A stretch of 38,331 nucleotides of DNA from CAZJHX01 sp964545715 (lineage in GTDB: Bacteria > Myxococcota_A > UBA9042 > GCA-2863065), in assembly GCA_964545715.1 (NCBI GenBank), contig CAZJHX010000099.1, positions 1 to 38,331 on the forward strand. The letters run 5' to 3'. A program made the translations under genes and the position numbers. This document shows, piece after piece, positions 30,076 through 37,792 of this stretch; position 1 is the first letter of the stretch, and each line of letters opens with the position of its first letter. A model generated the notes under the pieces. The model saw only the letters and a list, made by a program, of their open reading frames with translations. It made no database searches and had not been told where the DNA came from.

Positions 30076-33000
30076 TGAGTCACCTTGCTGTGCGTCGTCA
30101 AAACGTCCTTGCTGCTGTTGCCTGCGACCTCGGGCATATACATCAGCCAGGCGGTCGTGGGCGACGCGGTTACGGTTCCAGCCATCTCAGCACGCATTGT
30201 GTACTTGATGGTCACCTTACCGCGTTTGATCCGGGTGGCGAAGAAGGCAACTTTCTCATCGCGCACCTCACGGCGCGTGTAGTTGGCGTGGTTTTCGACC
30301 GGAATGACCTCGAAACCGGCGGGCAGCGGATCTTCGACCGCAAGATACTCGTAGTCGCGGTCGGCGAACACGTACGTACGTACCTCGATCTCGTCGCCGA
30401 CGCTCACACCCTCGCGGTTGACCTGCTTATGCGTGATCTTCTGCTTGCCGGCGGCGTCGGTGGTCCGCTGTACGCGCCAGTATTCACGGATAACGCCCAA
30501 CCCCTGCGCACGTGGTGTCGGAGGCGCGCCCATACGCAGACTGCCGGTCCAGTACAGCGTGCCCCGCCCGTCGATGCGCACAGACAGCTCGTTGCCGCCG
30601 GTCTTCAGCAGGTCCTGCGGCACACGCAGGGTCTTGCCGGTGGTCAACGCCGACTCCGGGGTCACCGAGATCGTGCCCACGCTGCGCCCGTTGACGGAGA
30701 CGTTGGCGGTGTACTGCGCGTCCAGCTCGCCACTGGTCTCCATCATGACGGTGAGCGCCTCGACGGCGGCCGCGGTGTCTTTGGTCGTGTCCCACATGCC
30801 GCCGCGACGACGACGCATCAGCCAGCGCACCGCCTTGGGCACGGTGCTGTCGCCGGGGGCCACGGCCAACATGGCGCGCACGGCGTATGCGGTGGCCTCT
30901 TTGGCGTTGTCGGTCCACGTATAGCGCCAGGCGCGCCCTGGGAAGTGGGCGAAGTCGCCGGTCACGACGGCACGCGCTTTGAGCTGTGGCGCCAGGGCCT
31001 TGGCCTCCGCCATTCGCTCAGCCGCCACGTTGGCCAGCACCAGGGTCGCCAGGCTGTAGCTGTTGAGCGCTTTGAGATGAGCCGCCAGCTCGGGCAGCGC
31101 CGCGCCCAGGAAGATCGTGCGCGCTTTGCTGTCCGGCGCGTGTGAGACCGCGTACGCGATAAATGACCGCGTGTTCCAGTCGGTGGCGCGCTTGTACTGC
31201 TTGATCGCGTTGCTCACACCGCGTCTCAACACAGACTCCCGCACATCCCATCCCAATGCTTTTGCGCGGGCCAGCCCATAGACCGCATACGCGGTCATGA
31301 ACGGGTGGCTGCTGTCGCCGTTCCACCAGCCCCAGCCGCCGTCCGAGTGCTGCATGCCGTACAGCTTTCGCAGGCCGCTGCGCACCATCTGCGGCAGCTT
31401 GGCCAGCTCGCCGGAGCGCGGGACCTTCAGCTTGCGCAGCACCTTGTCGGCGACGAGGTCGGGCAGGAACGAGTTCATGGTCTGCTCCACGCAGCCGTAC
31501 GGGAACTTGGCCAGGTCCTCCAGGCTCTCCATCACCGGACCGGCCAGGGTCGAGGCCACGCTCAGCTTCAGATGCGCCGTGCCGGGGATCGTGCCCTCGG
31601 GGATGTCGAACGTCTGACTGGTCGAGATGGAGGCCATGCCGCTGACGGCCTCCAGGCGATCGACGGCAACGGCATACACGGGCACCGTCCGCTCTTCCGC
31701 GTCCTTGAGCTTGCCGCTTTGCACGTAGACGCGCAGCTTGGCGGCCGCACCCGCTCCGGCCTTGTCGATGTCCACGGCCCACGAGAGCGCCCGGCTGTCC
31801 GCGCCCTTGATGCTGAACGTGCGCTTGGCCTCTGCTGCCACACTGGCGCCGGCGCCCTCAACCTCCAGGCGCGCGGTCACCTGGTCCAGGTCCTCGCCAC
31901 GATTGTGAATCATCGCCACGACGTGCACCTTGTCGCCGCGCCGAAAGAAGCGCGGCAACGCTAGAGTCGCGATCAGGTCCTTGGACGTCTGAATGAGGTT
32001 GGTCGTGCTGCCGACCAGTGTGTCTTTGGATACCGCGCGCACCGTCAGACGCCACGTTGTCAGGTTGTCGGGCAGCGGCACCTCGACGCGCGCTTTGCCG
32101 TCCGCGCCGGTGTGCACAACGGCCTTCCAGAACGCCGTGTCCTTGAAGTCGCGCCGGACGCCGGCGCCCGCGTCGTCGTCGCCGTCCTTATCCGCGCCAC
32201 CGAGGTACCGGCTGGGGAACGAGTAGGCCGTGCGCACCGGGTTGGGGCGATGCCCGTAGAAAAACGACGACAGCTTGGGGGCGAGCTCTTTCGAGATCGC
32301 GTAGACCGCCTCGTCCACCAGTCCCAGGCTCAGCTCAGCCGCCGCCGGACGACCCTTCGCGTCCGTCACGGTCACGTCGTAGACCGCCGTCTTTCCAGGC
32401 TCGTACACCCGCTTGGTCGGCTTGACCTTCACCTTCAACAGGCGGTGCGCCGGCGACACGTTGATGCTCTTGGAGAGCGAGTAGAACGACTTGCCCGCCG
32501 CAAACGCCACGGACAGGTACACGTTGGGCGCGTGACGGCCGGACAGCGGCACCTCGAACAGCCGGCTGTTGCCCACGACCTTGACGACCTTGGGCTGGAA
32601 GACCCCGTCGCCCTCCACGGCAAACAACACCCACGGGTTGTCGCGCGACGTGTTGATGAGCACGCGCGCCGTCTCACCGGGCTGGTAGGACGACTTGTCG
32701 GGCAGGATATCCAGGGACTTCTTCTTGTAGCCGCCGGCGATCGCGTCGTTTTTCGTGGCCCAGATGAAGCTCGACTCCACGATGGGGTTGTTGTAGCGGT
32801 CGCGTCCCTTGGCCTCCACGCGGATGAAGCCGTCCTGCTTCACCGGGAAGTTGTAGGTCACCTTGCCGGTCGGATCGGTGGTCAGCGTCCGCTTGTTCAG
32901 CGTCCGGTAGATCCAGATCTTGTGCTTGGTGCTGAACGTCTCCAGCGACGCGGTCACCTCGATGTCTCGCCGTGAAGGCGCGCCGTCAAAACGGGTGGCG

Positions 33001-34718
33001 TCGATCTTGAAGCTGGCCGTCTCACCCACCTTGAAGATCTTGCCCTGCGGGCGGATCCCAACGCGGAACATGCCGCGGGTGACCATCACTTTGTGGCGGG
33101 CGCTGACCTGGCGGTTGGTCGAGTCACTCACCACCGCCTCAACGGTGACCCAGCGGTCCATCCCGGCGCGGTCCACGGCGATCTTGACCGTGCCGCGGCC
33201 ACGGCTGTCCAGCTCGACCGTGCCACTGCGCGCCACCCGGCCATAGCCGTAGGTGTGGCTGTCCTCGTAGGCGCCCCAATAGCTGTCGTACCACCACGGG
33301 CGGAACGGGGTCTCGTACACGGTCCAGCTGACCTTGCGGTTGGCCAGCGGCGCGCCGAAGTAGTAGCTGGCCTGAAAGCCCACCTCGATGTCGGTGCCCT
33401 GCACATACTGCTTGTGGACGGTCGATACGCTCAGCTTGTACTCGGGCTTGCGATACTCCAGCACCTTGAAGCGGCCGGACGAGACCTTGGCCCCGGCGCG
33501 CGCCTCGACGGTGTAGGTCCCCAGCGCCGGGGAGTCGCCCAGCGTGAGGTCGCCGTGGAACGTGCCAAACAGGTTGGAGCGGTGGGAGCCGCGATGCACG
33601 ATCTGTCCGTCCGGGTCGCGGACCACAACCGCCCACTTCTCGCCGGGCACCACGCGGTAGGCGCCCCCGTCGTTGGCGCGCGCGATGATCTTGTAGTTGA
33701 CCTGATCGGCCGGCCTGTAGGCGGGGCGGTCGGTGTAGACGTAGGTCCTGAAGGACAGCGACTGCGCGGCCGACGCCGGCACCGTATCCACGTACGCGAT
33801 GTTGTCCCCAAAGACGCCCCAGTAGCGGATGTTGCGCGCGTGCTTGCCCTTGACCCTGGCCAGCCCGTCACCACGGGACCGCACCGGCTTGAGCAGGGAC
33901 GCGGGCGGCGTGTCTTTGCCGGTCGCCTCGCCGCTGATGTTTACGCCCTTGATCGGCTTGCCGGTCTCCAGATCGGTGGCCCACACCCAGGTCGCGGTCG
34001 GCGTGCGCTTGGTTATGAGCGACAGCCGCGTCACAAAGATCGGGATGAGCTTCTTAGTGCCGGCGCCGCGCACACGCACGATGTAGAACCCGGCGTCGTT
34101 GAAGGCGGGCTCCACCTTGGTCGTGCGCCAGTTCAGGTTGTGTCCGCCGGTGACCGGCTGCCGATAGCTGAGCAGCGGCTTCCACGACGGGTCCAGCGTC
34201 AGGCGCTTGCGGTCGATGAGCGCGCCGCGCCGCTTTCGCAGCTCCGCGGTAGGCACCTTGAACACGTCGACATCCACCTGCGTCACGCGAATAGAGCGGA
34301 CCATCACCGTGATGTTCTGCCCCGGCAGATAGGTGTCCGAATACGTATAGGGCGCGACCTGCGCGGCGACCGGCACCGCCTCCAGCTTGCCCACATCCGT
34401 GGCCTGATCCTGAACCACGTCAAACGGCCCAAACGACCGGACCTTGTAGCCCGAGTGGTAGAAGCTGATCGTGTAGTCCATGCCCGGCGGCACCTGCGCG
34501 ATACGAAAGCGCCCGTACGTGTCGGTCGAGGCGCTGCGGGAGAACCCGGGCTTGCGCAGCGTGATCCACTGGCGGCTGATCGGCTCACCGCTGTCGTGCC
34601 GCATCAGGGTGCCCGTGATGAAGCCCTTGTGTTTGGGTTTGGTCTTGGTCGCGGCCGCGGGTAGCGCCACCAGAAGTGAAACCAGGAGGGATAGTACGGC
34701 GAGCTGGATCGTCTTCAT
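30072..34718 (-). CDS. Alpha-2-macroglobulin family protein with intact thioester
   Basis: 1548 residues from ATG 34718, which forms an ATGA overlap with the gene before it. A cleavable signal peptide (LAVLSLLVSLLVALPAAA) is present with no lipid Cys. Residues about 30-115 are a carboxypeptidase-regulatory-like/SdrD-type beta domain (GFITGTLMRHDSGEPISRQW, YGRFRIAQVPPGMDYTISF). Macroglobulin domains follow, with YVYTDRPAYRPADQVNYKII (MG2), SLGLVDEAVYAISKELAPKL and RVEVPLPDNLTTWRLTVRAV (A2M core). The thioester GCVEQT has C1076 and Q1079, in a helical TED domain with GGWGWWNGDSSHPFMTAYAV. The C-terminal receptor-like domain ends in DYEYLAVEDPLPAGFEVIPV. Such proteins trap proteases covalently in the bacterial envelope. 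No pbpC partner is adjacent; instead it is coupled to AMMECR1- and VanW-like genes. Confidence 0.96.
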   Translation of the reverse strand: MKTIQLAVLSLLVSLLVALPAAATKTKPKHKGFITGTLMRHDSGEPISRQWITLRKPGFSRSASTDTYGRFRIAQVPPGMDYTISFYHSGYKVRSFGPFDVVQDQATDVGKLEAVPVAAQVAPYTYSDTYLPGQNITVMVRSIRVTQVDVDVFKVPTAELRKRRGALIDRKRLTLDPSWKPLLSYRQPVTGGHNLNWRTTKVEPAFNDAGFYIVRVRGAGTKKLIPIFVTRLSLITKRTPTATWVWATDLETGKPIKGVNISGEATGKDTPPASLLKPVRSRGDGLARVKGKHARNIRYWGVFGDNIAYVDTVPASAAQSLSFRTYVYTDRPAYRPADQVNYKIIARANDGGAYRVVPGEKWAVVVRDPDGQIVHRGSHRSNLFGTFHGDLTLGDSPALGTYTVEARAGAKVSSGRFKVLEYRKPEYKLSVSTVHKQYVQGTDIEVGFQASYYFGAPLANRKVSWTVYETPFRPWWYDSYWGAYEDSHTYGYGRVARSGTVELDSRGRGTVKIAVDRAGMDRWVTVEAVVSDSTNRQVSARHKVMVTRGMFRVGIRPQGKIFKVGETASFKIDATRFDGAPSRRDIEVTASLETFSTKHKIWIYRTLNKRTLTTDPTGKVTYNFPVKQDGFIRVEAKGRDRYNNPIVESSFIWATKNDAIAGGYKKKSLDILPDKSSYQPGETARVLINTSRDNPWVLFAVEGDGVFQPKVVKVVGNSRLFEVPLSGRHAPNVYLSVAFAAGKSFYSLSKSINVSPAHRLLKVKVKPTKRVYEPGKTAVYDVTVTDAKGRPAAAELSLGLVDEAVYAISKELAPKLSSFFYGHRPNPVRTAYSFPSRYLGGADKDGDDDAGAGVRRDFKDTAFWKAVVHTGADGKARVEVPLPDNLTTWRLTVRAVSKDTLVGSTTNLIQTSKDLIATLALPRFFRRGDKVHVVAMIHNRGEDLDQVTARLEVEGAGASVAAEAKRTFSIKGADSRALSWAVDIDKAGAGAAAKLRVYVQSGKLKDAEERTVPVYAVAVDRLEAVSGMASISTSQTFDIPEGTIPGTAHLKLSVASTLAGPVMESLEDLAKFPYGCVEQTMNSFLPDLVADKVLRKLKVPRSGELAKLPQMVRSGLRKLYGMQHSDGGWGWWNGDSSHPFMTAYAVYGLARAKALGWDVRESVLRRGVSNAIKQYKRATDWNTRSFIAYAVSHAPDSKARTIFLGAALPELAAHLKALNSYSLATLVLANVAAERMAEAKALAPQLKARAVVTGDFAHFPGRAWRYTWTDNAKEATAYAVRAMLAVAPGDSTVPKAVRWLMRRRRGGMWDTTKDTAAAVEALTVMMETSGELDAQYTANVSVNGRSVGTISVTPESALTTGKTLRVPQDLLKTGGNELSVRIDGRGTLYWTGSLRMGAPPTPRAQGLGVIREYWRVQRTTDAAGKQKITHKQVNREGVSVGDEIEVRTYVFADRDYEYLAVEDPLPAGFEVIPVENHANYTRREVRDEKVAFFATRIKRGKVTIKYTMRAEMAGTVTASPTTAWLMYMPEVAGNSSKDVLTTHSKVTH

Positions 34719-35338
34719 CGTTGTCTCATCACCCTTTCGTAGACCGTCACTGTTCGGAACCGGAACATCTCGTAGGAGTCGCCGGGCTTGATCCCGGCCT
34801 GGCGCAGGTTGCGCTTCAGCTGCCACGACGCCGTCTTGGCTTCGCCCGGCAGCAGCACGGACTTCTTGTCACCCAGGCGCACGAGCAGGCCCATGCGCTT
34901 GGAGTCGACCTCGCTCATCGTCAACACGGGCACGGTGGGCCCGACGATGGAGACGATGACCTGAATGCGGTGCAGCTCGTCCTGGCGAACAGGCGAGCTG
35001 CGCGGATCAAAGCGGGCGGCGCCGACGGCGGCCTCGACCACCAACTCGTCCAGCGGCTTGCCCATCGGCTCCATCGAGCCGTAGCAGCCGCGGACCTTGC
35101 CGCGCTTCACGAGCGTCACGAACACACCGAACGGCGCCGGGTCGCGCGTGGGCCGGATGCGCACGCGCGGCTCGATCTCGCCATCCACGACGACGCGCGT
35201 GATCACCTCGCGAGCCAACGTGACCATGCGCAGCCCCTCTTTGCCTTTGAGCGCCCTGGCCTGCTCCAAAAACGGCGACTCGTCCGCCTGCGCGGTAGCG
35301 GCGACGAACACGAGGAGCACGGCGATGACAATCCGCAT
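34715..35338 (-). CDS. AMMECR1-domain protein with an N-terminal signal peptide
   Basis: 207 residues from ATG 35338, which shares a base with the preceding stop (TGATG). The first 20 residues (MRIVIAVLLVFVAATAQADE) are a typical signal peptide with cleavage after AQA. The rest is an AMMECR1 domain: GVFVTLVKRGKVRGCYGSME with the family hallmark RGC.G, AARFDPRSSPVRQDELHRIQ, VIVSIVGPTVPVL and LLPGEAKTASWQLKRNLRQA followed by AGI. AMMECR1 proteins are normally cytoplasmic and are often linked with MEMO1/radical SAM partners. An exported version in an operon with a VanW lipoprotein and a macroglobulin is unusual. The reaction, if any, is unknown. The conserved Cys could be nucleophilic, or structural in the oxidising periplasm. 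Confidence 0.92.
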   Translation of the reverse strand: MRIVIAVLLVFVAATAQADESPFLEQARALKGKEGLRMVTLAREVITRVVVDGEIEPRVRIRPTRDPAPFGVFVTLVKRGKVRGCYGSMEPMGKPLDELVVEAAVGAARFDPRSSPVRQDELHRIQVIVSIVGPTVPVLTMSEVDSKRMGLLVRLGDKKSVLLPGEAKTASWQLKRNLRQAGIKPGDSYEMFRFRTVTVYERVMRQR

Positions 35339-36123
35339 CAGCGCAGCTCCGGCTTCACTTTGTAGGGGTAAAACGACGAGCGCCCGACGCGCTGAGACTC
35401 GTAGACGGTCCCGTCGCGCAGCCGATGCTTGTACAGCTTGATCCACACCCCACCCACGGCCAGCGTGTCGGGGTTCTCCAGGATCTGGATCTCTTTGCGC
35501 AGCGACGCAGGCTCCGCGTCGGCCGTCTCCAACCGCACCTCGTAATCCAGCGTCTGGGGCGCCAGCGCTACAATGATGAGCCGGTCGTAGATGACGCGCG
35601 CACTGAACCGAATGGGGAAGTCGTGCGGGTTGTGGAGCACGAGGTCCTTGCTGCCCCAGGACACGGTGGCGTCCCGCCCGAGCGGAATGTAGCGCACCGG
35701 CCGAGAGTGCGGATGCCGTTGTTTGGCCTGAAGATCCGCCAGCAGCGCTGCGTTGTAGACCGTGCTGCTGACCTGGCAGATCCCTCCGCCCTCAGCCGGT
35801 CGCGCCCCCTCCAGCAGCAGCACCGGCGCCACCCGCCAGCCGCGGTTGACCGTACGCTGCCCGACCTCTTTGTTGAAGGACCACGACCCACCGGCGGGGA
35901 TCTCTGCGCCATCCAGGCGCGAGGCCGCTTTGGCCACGTTGTGGTTGCGGTCGGTCTGGTCGATCTTGAACCGGGTGCTGTAACTACCCAGCACGTGCCA
36001 GGTGGGCTCGATCCCGCGGGAGTCCACACCGGCGGCCGGCGCCTCGGCCCGCCTCAAGGACCCGGTGGAACAGCCGGCGACGAACACCAACACAAAACAG
36101 ACTTTGAACGTGTACAGCTTCAT
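35338..36123 (-). CDS. VanW-family lipoprotein
   Basis: 261 residues from ATG 36123, with AGGAGG seven bases upstream. Upstream in-frame sequence has no start signal. The signal MKLYTFKVCFVLVFVAGC gives lipid Cys18. The VanW domain fills residues 45-210: GSYSTRFKIDQTDRNHNVAK, SFNKEVGQRTVNRGWRVAPV, the hallmark GGGICQVSSTVYNAALLADL, PHSRPVRYIPLGRDATVSWG and LVLHNPHDFPIRF. VanW proteins accompany vancomycin resistance in Gram-positives but are also common in other bacteria, where their role is unknown, probably in the cell wall. Here it opens a four-gene operon (VanW, AMMECR1, macroglobulin, lipoprotein). The 162 bases upstream separate it from the LysR gene on the same strand. Confidence 0.93.
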   Translation of the reverse strand: MKLYTFKVCFVLVFVAGCSTGSLRRAEAPAAGVDSRGIEPTWHVLGSYSTRFKIDQTDRNHNVAKAASRLDGAEIPAGGSWSFNKEVGQRTVNRGWRVAPVLLLEGARPAEGGGICQVSSTVYNAALLADLQAKQRHPHSRPVRYIPLGRDATVSWGSKDLVLHNPHDFPIRFSARVIYDRLIIVALAPQTLDYEVRLETADAEPASLRKEIQILENPDTLAVGGVWIKLYKHRLRDGTVYESQRVGRSSFYPYKVKPELR

Positions 36124-36285
36124 TTTGCGCCCTCCTGGAGAGCAACGACCGTGCCGGGGTTTGCGCCATAGCCAACGAGCTGAAATCACGACACATTCCG
36201 GCAAAGGAAAAACAGAGGCGTGGGTATGCTGACACAATCGCGTGTGGCCCTGGACCCGCGAATCTTCAGCCGTCGTTGACCTACA

Positions 36286-37170
36286 TCATGGAGCGGGCCA
36301 GGTCGCCGCGACTCCCGCAGCCATGTGGTCCATGAAAGCTCTAATCCGCGCCGTGCGCCGCAGGTCCGGATGCGTAAGCACCCAGATGTCCATGCCAAAG
36401 CCCTCTTGGATGGGGGCAATCTGGCGCAGAGGGGGCTCCCGGCGCTGCGCAAACCAGAGCGGCAGGAAGCCGATCCCGACGCCTGCCGCCAGGGCGGCCC
36501 GGAAGGCGTATAACGTGTCGAGCCGCAGGGCGATTCGGGCATCGGGAACGTAGCGCTTCATCCACCGCTCCGTAAGCACGGCGCGGCTGGCCTCGGTCCA
36601 GGCGAGCCAGGGCAAGCTCTCCAGCGGCACGTCCTGGGGATGCTGAGCGAGCAACGAGTCGGCCGCGAAGATCGCCAGCTCCATGCGAGCGACTCGCCGC
36701 CCAACAAGGTGCTCGGGTGGATTGTTGGTAGCCCGAATCGCGACGTCTGCCTCGCGACGCGTGAGATCGAGCGGGAGGCCCGTCGTCGCGACCTCGAGCT
36801 CGATCGCCGGGTAGGCTCGGGTGAAGTCACGCAGCACATCGACGAGCTCCTCGGCGATAGTCGGGACGGTGGTGCAGTGGATCTCCCCCCGGAGGCTCGC
36901 GTCGTGGCCCAGGGCCCCGCGCACTGCATCGTGCATCGCCTCTTCCATTCGCCGAGCCGAGTCGACGAGCGGGTCGGCGGCCGCAGTGAGCGAGATGCCC
37001 TCGGGCAGGGTGTCGAACAGCCGGGTGCCGACCGCCTCCTGCAGCGCATGCAGCCGGCGCGACACGGTCGTGTGGGTCACGCCCAGGTCACGAGCCGCCT
37101 GGCTGTAAGTCCCTGCGCGCTGAACATGCAGTAGAAAGCGGAGATCGTCCCAGGAGATCACGCTGTGCAT
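36286..37170 (-). CDS. LysR-family transcription regulator
   Basis: 294 residues from ATG 37170, the standard LysR length. The winged helix-turn-helix is at residues 7-65: WDDLRFLLHVQRAGTYSQAA, DLGVTHTTVSRRLHALQEAV and GTRLFDTLPEGISLTAA. The effector-binding domain has PAIELEVATTGLPLDLTRRE, ADVAIRATNNPPEHLVGRRV and a C-terminal AGVGIGFLPLWFAQRRE. It belongs to the subgroup with ADVAIR in the effector domain, like many regulators of neighbouring oxidoreductase or transport genes. It is divergent from an SRPBCC gene across 88 bases, the classic arrangement for a LysR regulator and its target. An operator-like palindrome covers its own start codon, so it probably represses itself. The effector is unknown. 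Confidence 0.95.
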   Translation of the reverse strand: MHSVISWDDLRFLLHVQRAGTYSQAARDLGVTHTTVSRRLHALQEAVGTRLFDTLPEGISLTAAADPLVDSARRMEEAMHDAVRGALGHDASLRGEIHCTTVPTIAEELVDVLRDFTRAYPAIELEVATTGLPLDLTRREADVAIRATNNPPEHLVGRRVARMELAIFAADSLLAQHPQDVPLESLPWLAWTEASRAVLTERWMKRYVPDARIALRLDTLYAFRAALAAGVGIGFLPLWFAQRREPPLRQIAPIQEGFGMDIWVLTHPDLRRTARIRAFMDHMAAGVAATWPAP

Positions 37171-37180
37171 TTTTGCACAG
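37163..37180. promoter_or_regulatory. LysR operator-like inverted repeat over the lysR start
   Basis: CTGTGCATTTTTGCACAG is a perfect 7-base inverted repeat with a 4-T centre. It spans the lysR start codon (37168-37170), so binding there would block its expression. It fits the dyad form of LysR-type sites. Confidence 0.7.
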
Positions 37181-37197
37181 TAAATACCAAAACTCTC

Positions 37198-37222
37198 GCA
37201 AAGACAGTGCTCGTTTGCACAG
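37198..37222. promoter_or_regulatory. Second LysR-type site: GCAAA-N11-TTTGC and half-site TTTGCACAG
   Basis: TTTGCACAG at 37214-37222 repeats the half-site at 37172-37180, exactly 42 bases apart (four helix turns). It also forms GCAAA (37198-37202) N11 TTTGC (37214-37218). It is likely an activator site near the promoter of the SRPBCC gene. Confidence 0.5.
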
Positions 37223-37258
37223 GCATAGTCGATTCACACCCAAACGGAGGAACCGACC

Positions 37259-37747
37259 ATGTCCAAAGTCACAGTCAGCCGAAACCTGAGCATTCCCGCC
37301 GACCGCGCCTGGGAGGTGCTCGCCGATTTCTCCGGCATCCACCGCTTTCACCCGGCCGTCGAGCACAGCCCACTGCTGGGCGAGCAGAACGGCGGTCTCG
37401 GCGCCGAGCGTCGCTGCGACTTCTACGACGGAAACAGCGTCACGGAGCGCGTCATCGGCTGGGAGGACGGCAAGTCCATGACCATCGAGGTCACCGAAGG
37501 CTCCATGCCGCTGGCCTGCGCCGAGGGCACACTGTCTGTGGAGCCGCGCGGCACCGGCTCCCGGGTCACGATGGCGATGGTCTACAAGCCGAAATACGGG
37601 CCGTTCGGAGCGATCATGGACACGCTGATGATGCGTCCCAACTTCAGGAAGCTTCTGGCCCGGGTGCTCGAGGGCATGGAGATCTACGCCACGACCGGAC
37701 TGGAGATCGGCAAGGACGGCAAACCCATCGCGATGGCCGCCCAGTAG
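37259..37747 (+). CDS. SRPBCC (START-like) family protein
   Basis: 162 residues from ATG 37259, with GGAGG at 37246-37250, eight bases upstream. It is a helix-grip fold of the polyketide cyclase/Bet v1-like group: VSRNLSIPADRAWEVLADFS, GIHRFHPAVEHSPLLGEQNG, SVTERVIGWEDGKSMTIEVT and the long C-terminal helix PNFRKLLARVLEGMEIYATT. The start pattern is the common one of SRPBCC proteins that bind hydrophobic small molecules or act in their turnover. No catalytic motif is diagnostic. It is the probable target of the divergent LysR regulator and may handle or degrade that regulator's ligand (inference). Confidence 0.93.
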   Translation: MSKVTVSRNLSIPADRAWEVLADFSGIHRFHPAVEHSPLLGEQNGGLGAERRCDFYDGNSVTERVIGWEDGKSMTIEVTEGSMPLACAEGTLSVEPRGTGSRVTMAMVYKPKYGPFGAIMDTLMMRPNFRKLLARVLEGMEIYATTGLEIGKDGKPIAMAAQ

Positions 37748-37792
37748 TCACCATCTTAGCGCGGGCGCAACAAGCTGCTATAACCCTTGTCA

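Noticed and set aside
33093..34664. 523-codon plus-strand open frame inside the alpha-2-macroglobulin gene
   Set aside because: Antisense shadow with low-complexity Arg/His/Asp composition; the minus-strand gene has clear domains.
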